Source of the DNA: Halobacillus karajensis
GTDB lineage: Bacteria; Bacillota; Bacilli; Bacillales; Halobacillaceae
Direction of reading: 5' to 3'
Assembly (NCBI RefSeq): GCF_900108515.1
Contig: NZ_FNWW01000005.1
Coordinates: forward strand, 186,001-250,000
DNA: 64,000 nt
The notes beneath the pieces were generated by a model. It was not told the DNA's origin. It did not search any database and saw only the letters and a program-made list of their open reading frames with translations. Shown one piece after another: positions 43,735-53,222 of this stretch. A program made the translations under genes and the position numbers. Numbering within the stretch: the stretch's first letter is position 1; each line of letters opens with the position of its first letter.

Positions 43735-43770
43735 AAAAACTCAGCCATGTTTAGGGCTGAGTTTTTTTTG
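43735..43770 (+). terminator. Terminator after dehydrogenase
   Basis: AAACTCAGCC-ATGTTTA-GGGCTGAGTTT with an eight-U run. Confidence 0.92.
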
Positions 43771-43832
43771 TGAATGTTTCCTTAGAAAAGGGCAAATTAA
43801 GGATAGAGTGTATTTTATAAGGAGGAATTGAA

Positions 43833-44609
43833 ATGCTTGAAGGCAAATCAGCTTTGATTACCGGCTCTGGACAAGGAATCGGGCTTGAAATTGCAACAGA
43901 GTTCGCCAAAGCAGGAGCAAAAGTTATGCTCAACGATATTAACGAAGAGACTCTCCAAAAGTCAGTCGAAGAGTTACGCTCTCAAGGACATACGGTTGAG
44001 GGAGTGGTAGCAAACGTCGCCAAAGAAGATGATGTGAAAAATGCGATTGAGGAAACCATCAATAAGTTTGGAAAGCTTGATATTCTCGTGAATAACGCCG
44101 GGATTCAACATGTAGCTCCAGTCGAAGAATTTCCTAGCGAAAAATACGAGTTAATCCTTGATATCATGTTAAAGGGTCCGTTTTACGGGATTAAACATGC
44201 TTTTCCTCATATGAAAAAACAAGGGTACGGGCGGATTCTGAATATGGCATCCATCAATGGGATAATTGGATTTGCTGGAAAAGCCGGGTATAACAGTGCA
44301 AAGCATGGAGTGATTGGTTTAACAAAAGTAACTGCGCTTGAAGGTGCAGATCACGGAATTACGGTTAATGCGATTTGCCCTGGATACGTGGATACACCCC
44401 TCGTCCAAAACCAATTGGAGGACCTTGCTAAAACGAGAAACATTGAAAAAGAAAAAGCGCTGGAAGAAGTCATTTATCCACTTGTTCCTCAGAAACGCTT
44501 GCTTCAAGTGCAAGAAGTTGCTGATTATTCTATTTTTCTTGTTAGTGAAAAGGCCAAAAGTATTACAGGTCAAGCTGCTGTCATCGACGGCGGATATACA
44601 GTTCAATAA
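43833..44609 (+). CDS. bdhA: 3-hydroxybutyrate dehydrogenase
   Basis: Short-chain dehydrogenase of 258 residues behind AAGGAGG. TGSGQGIG (NAD loop, 10-17), NNAGIQHVAPVEEFP, the catalytic NMASING serine with YNSAK, and CPGYVDTPLVQNQ are all characteristic of D-3-hydroxybutyrate dehydrogenase, which interconverts 3-hydroxybutyrate and acetoacetate. A GntP-family carrier gene converges on it, as with B. subtilis yxjC and yxjF. The CoA-transferase genes (scoAB) that normally accompany them are not here. The atoE-type carrier at 6.8 kb could supply acetoacetate or butyrate. Confidence 0.9.
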   Translation: MLEGKSALITGSGQGIGLEIATEFAKAGAKVMLNDINEETLQKSVEELRSQGHTVEGVVANVAKEDDVKNAIEETINKFGKLDILVNNAGIQHVAPVEEFPSEKYELILDIMLKGPFYGIKHAFPHMKKQGYGRILNMASINGIIGFAGKAGYNSAKHGVIGLTKVTALEGADHGITVNAICPGYVDTPLVQNQLEDLAKTRNIEKEKALEEVIYPLVPQKRLLQVQEVADYSIFLVSEKAKSITGQAAVIDGGYTVQ

Positions 44610-44686
44610 TATTTTAAAAGTCCCTTTTATTATCATAAGCGTCCATCCTGGTTCACGGATAAATGGTGAGAATTAAGGGAGGGTAT

Positions 44687-44722
44687 AATAAAAGCTCCTT
44701 TCTGAGAAAGGAGCTTTTATTC
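44687..44722. terminator. Bidirectional terminator bdhA / GntP gene
   Basis: AATAAAAGCTCCTTTCTGAGAAAGGAGCTTTTATT, symmetrical, between convergent genes. Confidence 0.92.
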
Positions 44723-44723
44723 A

Positions 44724-46010
44724 TTAGTTGATTCCCATCATGGCCAGAAATATAATCGCTATCGTAGCAACCATTGGAATGAGCAATCCTACAACAAAGA
44801 CATCCTTATAGGAATCTTTGTGGGTCAACCCTGTAACGGTGAACAAAGTAAGCAGGGCACCATTGTGAGGAAGGATGGAGGCACCAGAAGCGACCGATGT
44901 AATTCGGTGGAAGGCTTCCAGGCTTAACCCTTGGTTTACAGCAATGTTGTAATACTCTTGGCCGAGAGCTTCGAGTGCAATTCCCATTCCACCAGATGCA
45001 GATCCCGTAATCATGGCTAAAAGACTAACGGCAAATGCCTCAGAAAAGAATGGGCTGAGGGGGATGCTGAAAATCAAATCTTTTACTGAATCAAACCCGG
45101 GTGAGGCAGTGACTACTGTACCAAATCCGACAGCCGCACTTGTATTGATGGTGGCCATAACAGAGCCGGATGCCCCTCCGTTTATAGCTTTAATAAAATT
45201 CTTATAGTCCTTCCAATTAAAGGTCATGATTAGTAAAATCCCAATGAGCAAGGCGGCCAATATACTTATATCAAAAATGTTTAATGTAACAACTACAGCC
45301 ACTAGGGGAATGGTTGACAAAATCCAGTTTGGCAACTCTTCTTCGTCTACGCTTTTCACTTCATTATCCCCTGAAGGTTCTGTGAACTTCTCATCTTTAT
45401 TGTTCAATTGTTTTTCACGGAACTTCAAGTAAAAATACCCGCCAACAGCCATAATCAGACCGGCGACAATCCCTAGGATGGGAGCTGCCATTGTATCTGT
45501 TTCAAATGTATTGATCGGAATGATGTTCTGTATTTGTGGCGTTCCAGGTAGGGCTGTCATGGTAAAAGTAAATGCTCCAAGCACAAAGGTTGAAGGAATG
45601 AGTTTTCTTGAAACATTCGCGGCGCGGAACATCGCTACAGCCAATGGATAAACGGCAAATACTACAACGAAAAGACTTACTCCACCATAAGTAAGAATAG
45701 CAGCGGACAAAAGCATACCTAAGATTGCACGCTTTTTACCGATCATACTAGAGATTTTATGCGCCACTGATTGTGCAGCTCCCGTGTCTTCCATTAATTT
45801 ACCGAAAATCGCACCGAACAAGAAAATAGGGAAATAATCTTTGGCAAAGTCTACAAATCCCTGCATGTACGTATCGGTATAAGCAGGAAGGATGTCCATG
45901 CCACTTAAAATAGCCACTATACCTGAAACCAGGGGAGCAATCCAAATGATGGACCATCCGAGATAAGCTAGGAGCATAAGTAATACAAGTCCAATAAGGA
46001 TACTGATCAT
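44724..46010 (-). CDS. GntP-family permease, probably for 3-hydroxybutyrate
   Basis: Carrier of 428 residues with about twelve membrane segments. GntP-family blocks: FGAIFGKLMEDTGAAQSVAHKI, YGGVSLFVVVFAVYPLAVAMFRAAN, FTFTMTALPGTPQIQNIIP, GFGTVVTASPGF and SGGMGIALEALGQEY. A polar loop (about 205-235) splits the halves. GAGGG lies before the ATG. The convergent 3-hydroxybutyrate dehydrogenase gene suggests this hydroxy acid as substrate rather than gluconate. Confidence 0.87.
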   Translation of the reverse strand: MISILIGLVLLMLLAYLGWSIIWIAPLVSGIVAILSGMDILPAYTDTYMQGFVDFAKDYFPIFLFGAIFGKLMEDTGAAQSVAHKISSMIGKKRAILGMLLSAAILTYGGVSLFVVVFAVYPLAVAMFRAANVSRKLIPSTFVLGAFTFTMTALPGTPQIQNIIPINTFETDTMAAPILGIVAGLIMAVGGYFYLKFREKQLNNKDEKFTEPSGDNEVKSVDEEELPNWILSTIPLVAVVVTLNIFDISILAALLIGILLIMTFNWKDYKNFIKAINGGASGSVMATINTSAAVGFGTVVTASPGFDSVKDLIFSIPLSPFFSEAFAVSLLAMITGSASGGMGIALEALGQEYYNIAVNQGLSLEAFHRITSVASGASILPHNGALLTLFTVTGLTHKDSYKDVFVVGLLIPMVATIAIIFLAMMGIN

Positions 46011-46159
46011 GTGAATCCCTCGCTTTATTTATTATCTGTTTTACTTTGTCCAAATCTGAAAAATAAATGAGGGATCCATCATAGAATGAACCTGGATTAA
46101 AAATGAGAGGAATGCCATGTCTCCGTTTGGTTTTAGAAGAGGAAGGGGTTTTATATATA

Positions 46160-46200
46160 AAAAGGCCGAGGGAAAACATTCAAGTTTCACCCTCGGCTTG
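46160..46200 (-). terminator. Terminator of ppc
   Basis: On the minus strand AAGCCGAGGG...CCCTCGGCC followed by TTTTTATA, about 20 bases past the ppc stop. Confidence 0.88.
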
Positions 46201-46220
46201 TTGTAAAGATTTCATATTCA

Positions 46221-48977
46221 TCAGCCTGTGTTTCTTAGGCCGGCAGCAATACCACTAATCGTAAGGAGTACCTCTGTTAAAATGTCTTCATAATCATCTA
46301 CTTCACGTAATTCTTTGATCAATTCCACCTGTAAGAAGTTTAATGGGTCAACGTAAGGATTACGGAGGCGGACCGACTCCTTAATCGTCGGTTGGTGGTC
46401 GAGAAGTTCCGCATCCCCTGTAATCTGTAAGAGAATATCCTTTGTACGATTGTACTCTTCTACGATATTTTGGAAAATTCTCTCACCAAGTTCTTGGTCC
46501 TTCACAAGGGCTTTGTATTCTTTAGCCGTCTGAATATCCGCTTTTGTAAGAGCCATCTGCAAGTTATTGATGGTAGAGCGGAAGAATGGCCAGTTTTCAT
46601 ACATTTGCTGGAGTACGGCAAGATTATTATCGTTCTTTTGAACAAAGTCGGCAAGCCCTGTACCTGAAGCGTACCAAGCTGGGATGAGCTGACGATTTTG
46701 CGTCCAGGCAAATACCCAAGGAATCGCTCTCAGGTTCTCAAATTTAGAACTGTCTTTACGTTTCATTGGACGGGATCCAATATTCAATTCGCTAATTTCT
46801 TGAAGAGGAGTTGCTTCATTGAAATAAGTAAGAAAATCAGCGTCTCCGAAGACGAGCGATTGATACTTTTTAAGTGATACTTCGGAAATATCTTCAAGAG
46901 CTTGTTCCCAGACTTCTTCTCGATGGTGACCCTGTTCGGACTCTTGAGAAATGTTCATCGCACCTTCTAAGAGTGTTGAAGCTCCTTGTTCAAGGCTTCG
47001 ATAAGCAATATCCCTTAATAAGTAGCGAGAAGAAAGGACTTCTCCTTGTTCTGTAATTTTGACACCTTCCCCAAGAGTTTCGATCGGTTGGGATAAAAGG
47101 CTGCGGTTTAATGGGCCGCCTCCACGTCCAAGAGATCCTCCACGTCCATGGAAGAACTTCAAACCAACATTATACTCATGAGCCATGTCGTGGATCTCCT
47201 GCTGAGCTTTATAAAGTCTCCAGTTTGCTGTCAATGTTCCTCCATCTTTACTGCCATCAGAATACCCAAGCATAATTTCCTGGTTATTTCCGCGTTGATC
47301 CAGATGTTTACTGTAAACATCCATTTCGAAAAGAGTTTTCAAAATCTCCGGACCAGCCACAAGGTCATCGACAGTTTCTAGAAGCGGGGCCACATTTATG
47401 TTGCTTTCTACTGTGCCATCTGCATGCAGTCGATAGATCCCCGCTTCTTTTGCAAGCACAAGGACTTCTAATAGATCACTGGCGGATTCCGTCATACTAA
47501 TCAAATAGACTTCAATGGAACGCTTCCCAAATTCTAAGTGTGCTTTACGGATCATTTGGAAGACATTCAACATTTGCTGTGTGGATTCTGAATAATCCTC
47601 GTTCAGTAGTGAAACTGGTCTTGGATCTCTCAGCACATCTTGAAGAACGTCGAGCTTTTCATTTTCGGAAAGTGAGGCATAATCTTCTACAATGCCGACT
47701 TTACGAAGAAGCTCTGTTATGGCTGATTCGTGCTCACCACTGTGATTACGTATATCCAAGGTAGCAAGGTGGAAGCCGAATAGTTCCACTTGACGAATGA
47801 GTTTACGTAATTTTTTCAGTTCCCGCTTATTTGGCTGGTGTGTCTGGGCACTAACGCGGATTTGGTGAAGGTCTTCGAGTAGTTCATCTGCATGCTGATA
47901 TCCAATGTCAGATTTCCCGACTTGGCGAAGACGCTCAAGGATAATTGCAAATTTACGACGATAGATTTCTTTGTCGACTCGCCATTTTTTACCTTTTGGA
48001 AGCATAGGTTCTTCTTTTTCAATGGCTTTCTTCAACTCATCTGTTGCTGTCACTTGATTAGAGGAATGACTGAAACGTTTCATGAGTTCAACAAGGACTT
48101 CATCATACTTTTTTAAGACAAGCTTTCGTTGCTTTTGTAAAGTTTCCCATGTGATATCTGGTGTAACGTTCGGATTTCCATCACGGTCCCCTCCGATCCA
48201 GGAACCAAAACGAAGGAAATTGGGAACGGACCAGTTTTCGTCAGGATAATGTTCTTCTAAACGGGCTTCGAGTTCCTGATGGATATCAGGCAGGACATCA
48301 AATAATGTTTCGTCAAAGTAATAAAGTCCGTTGCGCACTTCATCCATAACCGTTGGTTTTCGCTCACGAAGTTCATCTGTCTGCCAAAGGACAGTGACTT
48401 CGTTCTGCAGGCTGTCCTGCAGGTTTTCACGTTCACTTTTTGTTAACTGAGGGTGATCGAGCCTTTTCAGAATTGTAGCAATCCGCTTTTGGATTTCAAG
48501 GACTGTCCGTTTGGTTGCCTCTGTCGGGTGGGCAGTAATAATTAATTCTAATGAAAGGTTGTTCAAAACCTCTTGAATAGAGTCTTTAGAAAAATCGTTG
48601 TTTTTCAGATTCACTACGGCACTTTCTAGTGAGAATGGTTGAGCTCCATGATCTTCGCGCAGCTGATATTCGCGGCGACGGCGAATGCGGTGATTTTGTT
48701 CAGCGATATTTACAAGGTGGAAATAAATTGAGAATGCGCGGATGACTTGGGAGCGCATTGGTGGTTCGAGGTTTTGAATCTCATTTTTCAGTTGGTTGTA
48801 TGTCGAGGGGTCCTGATTCTTCCTCAGATCTTTCGTCAATTGTCGTATGGTTTCTACTTTGTCCAATAGTTCTTCTCCGCCATGGTGAACAAGAATATCT
48901 CCCAGCATTTTTCCTAATGCGTGGATGTCACGGCGTAAGGGGGTTGTATGATCGTTTGTGTTTTTTACAGTAGTCAC
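46221..48977 (-). CDS. ppc: Phosphoenolpyruvate carboxylase
   Basis: Enzyme of 918 residues, full length for bacterial PEPC. Catalytic regions are intact: ITAHPTEATKRTVL with the active His, the FLRFGSWIGGDRDGNPNVT loop, GYSDGSKDGGTL, the mobile loop FHGRGGSLGRGGGP and the C-terminal QVELIKELRE...LLTISGIAAGLRNTG. It carboxylates PEP to oxaloacetate, replenishing the TCA cycle and feeding glutamate/proline synthesis, useful for compatible-solute production. Many Bacillus species lack ppc and rely on pyruvate carboxylase. Start is GTG behind GGAAGGTG. Monocistronic. Confidence 0.95.
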   Translation of the reverse strand: MTTVKNTNDHTTPLRRDIHALGKMLGDILVHHGGEELLDKVETIRQLTKDLRKNQDPSTYNQLKNEIQNLEPPMRSQVIRAFSIYFHLVNIAEQNHRIRRRREYQLREDHGAQPFSLESAVVNLKNNDFSKDSIQEVLNNLSLELIITAHPTEATKRTVLEIQKRIATILKRLDHPQLTKSERENLQDSLQNEVTVLWQTDELRERKPTVMDEVRNGLYYFDETLFDVLPDIHQELEARLEEHYPDENWSVPNFLRFGSWIGGDRDGNPNVTPDITWETLQKQRKLVLKKYDEVLVELMKRFSHSSNQVTATDELKKAIEKEEPMLPKGKKWRVDKEIYRRKFAIILERLRQVGKSDIGYQHADELLEDLHQIRVSAQTHQPNKRELKKLRKLIRQVELFGFHLATLDIRNHSGEHESAITELLRKVGIVEDYASLSENEKLDVLQDVLRDPRPVSLLNEDYSESTQQMLNVFQMIRKAHLEFGKRSIEVYLISMTESASDLLEVLVLAKEAGIYRLHADGTVESNINVAPLLETVDDLVAGPEILKTLFEMDVYSKHLDQRGNNQEIMLGYSDGSKDGGTLTANWRLYKAQQEIHDMAHEYNVGLKFFHGRGGSLGRGGGPLNRSLLSQPIETLGEGVKITEQGEVLSSRYLLRDIAYRSLEQGASTLLEGAMNISQESEQGHHREEVWEQALEDISEVSLKKYQSLVFGDADFLTYFNEATPLQEISELNIGSRPMKRKDSSKFENLRAIPWVFAWTQNRQLIPAWYASGTGLADFVQKNDNNLAVLQQMYENWPFFRSTINNLQMALTKADIQTAKEYKALVKDQELGERIFQNIVEEYNRTKDILLQITGDAELLDHQPTIKESVRLRNPYVDPLNFLQVELIKELREVDDYEDILTEVLLTISGIAAGLRNTG

Positions 48978-49399
48978 ACTTTCACCTTCCTGTCAGATCT
49001 TTGAGTAATTTAGGTTGTCCATGTGTTTCATAATGTTATCAGAATAATTTGTATAGTCAAATACCTAGAGCCGTGATATTATCTATAGTTGGATGGTTTT
49101 AAAACATAGGAAATGGTGACAAAATACAATCGGGATAATGCATGTAAACGCTAACTTGTTTTCCTGTATAACTACTATTTTTATTTTAAATTTTTTACGG
49201 TGAAAACACAAAATGAAAACCTTCCTGTTGTTTTGGAAGATTATGTATGACCTGGTCAGGTGAAACTAAAGAAGGTTTGAAAGGTTAACTTTTCGTCAGA
49301 TTATTAATTGAAATATTCGGAAAAAAATCGGGACGTTACATCTATACACATAGGATGGTAAACTATTATACAGTTAAGGTTGATATAGGAGGGAATCTA
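48978..49399. other. Divergent intergenic region ppc / NhaC carrier
   Basis: About 420 AT-rich bases. A cre-like TGTAAACGCTAACT (49143-49156, 13 of 14 to consensus) and a copy of the ATGTATGACCTGGT motif (49243-49256, complement of ACCAGGTCATACAT) are present. TTACAT-17-TAAACT near 49335-49363 could drive the carrier gene. Confidence 0.5.
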
Positions 49400-50902
49400 G
49401 TGGCAGATAATGAAAAGGGAAAAGAACAAGAACAAGAACAAGTCATTGAAGAGGCACTTGGAGAAAAAGACATTCGGAAATTGGAATTTCGCGGAGGGGT
49501 CTTTACTGCGACGATCCCATTAGTGTTTTTTATCATTTGGGCGATTGTACTTAGTGTCACAGGCCTTGTAACCGAACAGGCTCTTGTGCTTGGGATGGTC
49601 ATTGGTATTGCTCTCGGACTATTCTTCTGTAAATCTAAGTGGGCAGATTATGCACAAAGCTTGATCTCGGGTATGGCTCAGCCCGTCGGAGTCGTTGCGA
49701 TTATTGCCTGGTTCTGGGCAGGGATGTTTGCCAATATGCTATCTGCAGGTGGTTTAGTTGATGGACTCATATGGTTCGGTTTTCAATCAGGTCTTGAAGG
49801 AGGAGCTTTTGTAGGGATTACTTTCCTACTTGCAGGATTATTCTCGACAGCTGTCGGTACGGGCTATGGTACGGTAGCCACATTTGGTGTTTTGATGTAT
49901 CCTGCAGGTGTCATTTTAGGAGCAGATCCAGTGATTCTTCTCGCTGCTATCTTAAGTGGTGCGGTATTCGGTGATAATCTGGCGCCTGTATCAGATACAA
50001 CGATCGTATCTGCAACAACTCAGGATGCGGATGTTCCTGGCGTTGTGCGTTCCCGTTTTAAATACTCCATCGCTGCAGCCATTCCAGCTCTTATCTTATT
50101 TGTAATTTTTGGTGGCGGCGGAGAATCAGGAAGCCAGCAGGTAGTAGCACAGCTCCAAAACGAGGTATCACCGGATGGCTTACTTATGCTCGCTCCATTT
50201 ATACTGGTTCTATACCTGGCTTTGAGCGGGCACCATTTATTAACTTCTCTGTCTTATGGAATCCTTGCGTCCGTGGTCTTTATTTTCCTATCAGGAAAAT
50301 CTTTAAGAGACGTTCTTCACATCCATAAAAATGACGCTGGAGATGCTGTGATTGAAGGTGCGTTGATTGATGGAATCAGCGGATACTTTAACATGGCGAT
50401 TTTGATTTTATTTATCCTGGCAGCTGCTTATTTATTAGAAGTAGCGGGCACTATGGATGTTATTAAGAACTTCTTCTTAAGGATTATTAATAATGTTGTG
50501 CGCCGGGCTGAACTTTCAATTTTTGGGATTGTCGCTTTCTTGAATATGTTCATTACTATTAATACGGCAGCTGAAATTGCCGCAGCTCCTTTTGTTCGTA
50601 AAATTGGAGAAGAGATGAAGATTCATTCATACCGAAGGGCGAATTTATTAGATACAGTGACCTCATCTCTTGGTTACATTTTTCCATGGAGTGGAGGTGT
50701 GCTGCTCGCATGGGCGACTGTTCAGGGAGCAGCCGAGCAATATGATTTTCTCCCAGTGGTAGGGCCTGCGGAAGTGTTTCCATTCGTATTCCAAGGCTGG
50801 CTCCTGCTAGTAGTGATGTTTGTAGCCGCATGGACAGGCTGGGGACTTCGCTATACTGGAAAAAATGGAGAAGAAGTGAAACCGGCAGATTTTGAAAAAT
50901 AA
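49400..50902 (+). CDS. NhaC-family Na+/H+ antiporter
   Basis: Carrier of 500 residues from the GTG at 49400 (AGGAGGG six bases upstream). A charged, Glu/Gln-rich cytoplasmic tail (1-28) is followed by about twelve membrane segments. NhaC blocks: FSTAVGTGYGTVATFGVLMYPAG, SGAVFGDNLAPVSDTTIVSATTQDAD, and INTAAEIAAAPFVRKIGEE. This is a different branch from the two MetT-like carriers. Na+ extrusion coupled to H+ entry, or exchange of organic acids as in MleN, are both possible. Its 3' end overlaps the convergent DinB gene by 96 bases. Confidence 0.87.
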   Translation: MADNEKGKEQEQEQVIEEALGEKDIRKLEFRGGVFTATIPLVFFIIWAIVLSVTGLVTEQALVLGMVIGIALGLFFCKSKWADYAQSLISGMAQPVGVVAIIAWFWAGMFANMLSAGGLVDGLIWFGFQSGLEGGAFVGITFLLAGLFSTAVGTGYGTVATFGVLMYPAGVILGADPVILLAAILSGAVFGDNLAPVSDTTIVSATTQDADVPGVVRSRFKYSIAAAIPALILFVIFGGGGESGSQQVVAQLQNEVSPDGLLMLAPFILVLYLALSGHHLLTSLSYGILASVVFIFLSGKSLRDVLHIHKNDAGDAVIEGALIDGISGYFNMAILILFILAAAYLLEVAGTMDVIKNFFLRIINNVVRRAELSIFGIVAFLNMFITINTAAEIAAAPFVRKIGEEMKIHSYRRANLLDTVTSSLGYIFPWSGGVLLAWATVQGAAEQYDFLPVVGPAEVFPFVFQGWLLLVVMFVAAWTGWGLRYTGKNGEEVKPADFEK

Positions 50903-51454
50903 AAGATGCCCAAGCCCCCTGAGCCGCAATGGTTCAGGGGGCTTATGTTTGAGCAAAACATTATTTCCTGATTGAAGGCTGGCTTTTACTTCTTTCAATT
51001 GATCCAAGTGACGGAGTTCATGCCAGCCAATGAATTCTATCCATTGTTTCAGGTCCATATCCCCAAAGGAAGGGTGTGGGAATACGCGTTTTTTCAGAGT
51101 TTCTTCATCTTTATTATGAATGTGCAAAAGGGTTGCTTCACATGTCTTTTTTAATCCCTCTGCCGCATCATGTAATATTTGAAATTCACTGTTCGGACGT
51201 ACGGATTCTGGTGCTTCTACTTTATACTCTCGATTGGTTGCTCGGTGAATCGGCTTTTCGATAGCTTTTTGTTTATCCTCTTGTTTTAGGGTTTGATTGA
51301 TTTGGTAAATGATCATTTGCTCCATTAAATATAAATGTTCCAGAACTTCAAGAATCGACCAGCGAGTTTCTTCAGGTTTGACGGATGCTTCTTGATCAGA
51401 AGCTTCTTCAATAAAATGAAGCAGTTCTTTTCTTTTTTCATCTAATCTATACAT
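50807..51454 (-). CDS. DinB-family protein with read-through C-terminal extension
   Basis: DinB/DfsB-type four-helix protein, 215 residues. Residues 1-160 are a normal DinB domain: RWSILEVLEHLYLMEQMIIYQI and FIGWHELRHLDQLKEVKASL with metal-ligand histidines. Usual members stop at about 150-170 residues. Here the frame continues 55 residues through the shared terminator hairpin (KHKPPEPLRL is the translated stem) and into the antisense of the antiporter gene. In the neighbouring frame AGG-AAA-TAA would end the protein just after residue 161, so a one-base change probably removed the natural stop. The ribosome site is weak. DinB proteins include thiol transferases such as BstA; the substrate here is unknown. 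Confidence 0.75.
   Translation of the reverse strand: MYRLDEKRKELLHFIEEASDQEASVKPEETRWSILEVLEHLYLMEQMIIYQINQTLKQEDKQKAIEKPIHRATNREYKVEAPESVRPNSEFQILHDAAEGLKKTCEATLLHIHNKDEETLKKRVFPHPSFGDMDLKQWIEFIGWHELRHLDQLKEVKASLQSGNNVLLKHKPPEPLRLRGLGHLLFFKICRFHFFSIFSSIAKSPACPCGYKHHY
50911..50950. terminator. Terminator between NhaC carrier and DinB gene
   Basis: AAGCCCCCTGA...TCAGGGGGCTT, eleven-pair stem, followed by ATGTTT. The DinB frame runs through it from the other side. Confidence 0.82.
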
Positions 51455-51648
51455 TATTCTAAAGTCTCTCTTTTAAGTGAAGTTATCTAAACTTTACCCC
51501 CCATTTCGTAACCACGCTATAAGAGAACCCTAAAACTGAAACATTCCAACCCCCCAGCCGTATATAATAGAGAGAAGGTGAGGGAATAATTACCGTGCCA
51601 GGTCATACAAATTATTCCATACTAAATTGAATATAGGAGGGAATAGGA

Positions 51649-52341
51649 ATGAGCGATTATTCCATTGATGAGTTTATTAGGAAGACGAAGCAGGATGAAT
51701 CGGAAAATGATTATTTTGAGCTAGAAACTCCGAGAATCCTTGAAGTTAATCTGCTTGATCGAGTTTGGGCCAAATCGGGAGCAATGATTTCTTATAATGG
51801 AGATATAAAATTTGAAAGAGAAGGTATCCTTGAACATGGGGTCGGGCGGATGTTCAAAAAGGCCATGACTGGAGAAGGAAGTTCACTAATGAAAGCAACA
51901 GGAAGGGGACGTCTGTATCTCGCAGATCAAGGGAAGAAGATAACGATTTTTGATTTGGATAATGAAACCCTGACGGTCAACGGGAATGATTTACTCGCTT
52001 TTGAACCAAGTATTGACTGGGATATAAAGCTAATGAAGAAAGTGGCTGGAATGGTATCTGGCGGTTTATTTAATGTAACGCTTAGTGGTAGTGGGCGTGT
52101 AGCTGTCACTTCTCATTATGAACCTTTAACATTACTTGTCCGTCCAGGAGAGCCTGTGATTACAGATCCACATGCCACGGTCGCCTGGTCCGGTCACCTC
52201 GAGCCAGCTTTCAAAACCGATATCAGCTTCAAGACTTTCATCGGACGAGGAAGTGGGGAGTCCATTCAAATGGAATTTGATGGGGATGGATTTGTTATCG
52301 TTCAACCCTTTGAAGAAGTTTATACAACAGGGAAAAGTTAA
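51649..52341 (+). CDS. AIM24/TerB-type beta-structure protein
   Basis: Protein of 230 residues of the AIM24 family (PF01987), behind AGGAGGG. After a polar N-terminus come repeated beta segments: VWAKSGAMISYNGDIKFEREG, GRGRLYLADQGKKITIFDL, NVTLSGSGRVAVTSHYEPLTLLV and DPHATVAWSGHLEPAFKTD, with a final EFDGDGFVIVQPFEE. Bacterial members are soluble double beta-roll proteins of unknown role; the yeast member affects mitochondrial membrane organisation. Single gene with TATAAT at 51562 as a likely -10 box. Confidence 0.85.
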   Translation: MSDYSIDEFIRKTKQDESENDYFELETPRILEVNLLDRVWAKSGAMISYNGDIKFEREGILEHGVGRMFKKAMTGEGSSLMKATGRGRLYLADQGKKITIFDLDNETLTVNGNDLLAFEPSIDWDIKLMKKVAGMVSGGLFNVTLSGSGRVAVTSHYEPLTLLVRPGEPVITDPHATVAWSGHLEPAFKTDISFKTFIGRGSGESIQMEFDGDGFVIVQPFEEVYTTGKS

Positions 52342-52504
52342 ACGTGAAAAAAGTTTAATAGACTGGCATGAGTGTGCAACAGCCTGAATAGAATGAGAGC
52401 AAGGAAACAGAAAGTGAATTCATTTGGAATTTTTACGCTGTCATCCTTTACTTCATAACAAAAACGTTGTATTATGTGTATTAACAAAAATTAATAACGG
52501 AAAC

Positions 52505-52626
52505 TTCTTATCCAGAGAGGCGGAGGGACTGGCCCTTTGATGCCCGGCAACCATCGAATCAATCCAAGGATTGATAAGAACGGTGCCAATTCCTGTAGGA
52601 TGTATAAACATTCTAAGAGATGAGAG
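52505..52626 (+). promoter_or_regulatory. SAM-I riboswitch (S-box) before msrA
   Basis: P1 CTTATC (52507-52512) pairs with GATGAG (52619-52624). The core is AGAGAGGCGGAGGGACTGG, CCCTTTGATGCCCGGCAACC, GGTGCCAATTCCTGTAGG and TAAGAGATGAG, the SAM-I consensus. A terminator follows at 52645 and msrA starts 120 bases after the aptamer. Confidence 0.94.
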
Positions 52627-52644
52627 GATCGTGCGGATATTAGC

Positions 52645-52684
52645 GACCCCTTTTCTTACTGGATAAGAAAAGGGGTCTTTTCAT
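52645..52684 (+). terminator. S-box-controlled terminator before msrA
   Basis: GACCCCTTTTCTTA-CTGGA-TAAGAAAAGGGGTC with TTTTC after it; lies between aptamer and msrA. Confidence 0.88.
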
Positions 52685-52747
52685 GTAAGTACCATTACCG
52701 TCAAGGCTCTCGATAGAAGTTGCGTTAACAGAAAGGAAAGATGTCAA

Positions 52748-53221
52748 ATGGCAACAGCTATTTTCGGTGCAGGATGTTTTTGGGGAGTTGAAGCGTTTTT
52801 CGAAAAATTTGAAGGTGTAACAGCGACTAGAGTCGGGTATGTGGGAGGTCATTTAGAGAACCCTACCTACGAACAAGTGAAAGCAGGGAACACAGGCCAC
52901 GCAGAATCCGTGAAAGTGGATTACGACCCAACTGTTATCACTTACGCAGAGCTTATTAATATATTTTTTGAAGCTCACGACCCTACTTCAAAAAATCGCC
53001 AGGGAATTGATATCGGGCATCAATATCGTTCCGTCATCTTTTATTCTGATGCAAGCCAAAAATATATTGCAGAAGAAAAGATCAAAGAATGGGAAGGCAA
53101 AGGAATTTTTAAGCGGCCAATCGTTACAGAAGTAGAAGCAGCGACGACGTTCTATGAAGCAGAAGAGCATCATCAGAAATACTTACAAAAACACGGTTCT
53201 GCTGCTTGTTCCATTGGATAA
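52748..53221 (+). CDS. msrA: Peptide-methionine (S)-S-oxide reductase
   Basis: Enzyme of 157 residues. The catalytic GCFWG (Cys10) is at residues 9-13, with RVGYVGGHLENPTYEQV, GHAESVKVDYDP and IGHQYRSVIFY. A C-terminal Cys154 (SAACSIG) probably resolves the disulfide. It repairs the S-epimer of oxidised methionine using thioredoxin. The msrB partner is not adjacent. A SAM-I riboswitch in the leader ties its expression to S-adenosylmethionine level, so methionine shortage rather than (or besides) oxidative stress would switch it on. AAAGGA lies 11 bases upstream of the ATG. Confidence 0.95.
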   Translation: MATAIFGAGCFWGVEAFFEKFEGVTATRVGYVGGHLENPTYEQVKAGNTGHAESVKVDYDPTVITYAELINIFFEAHDPTSKNRQGIDIGHQYRSVIFYSDASQKYIAEEKIKEWEGKGIFKRPIVTEVEAATTFYEAEEHHQKYLQKHGSAACSIG

Positions 53222-53222
53222 T

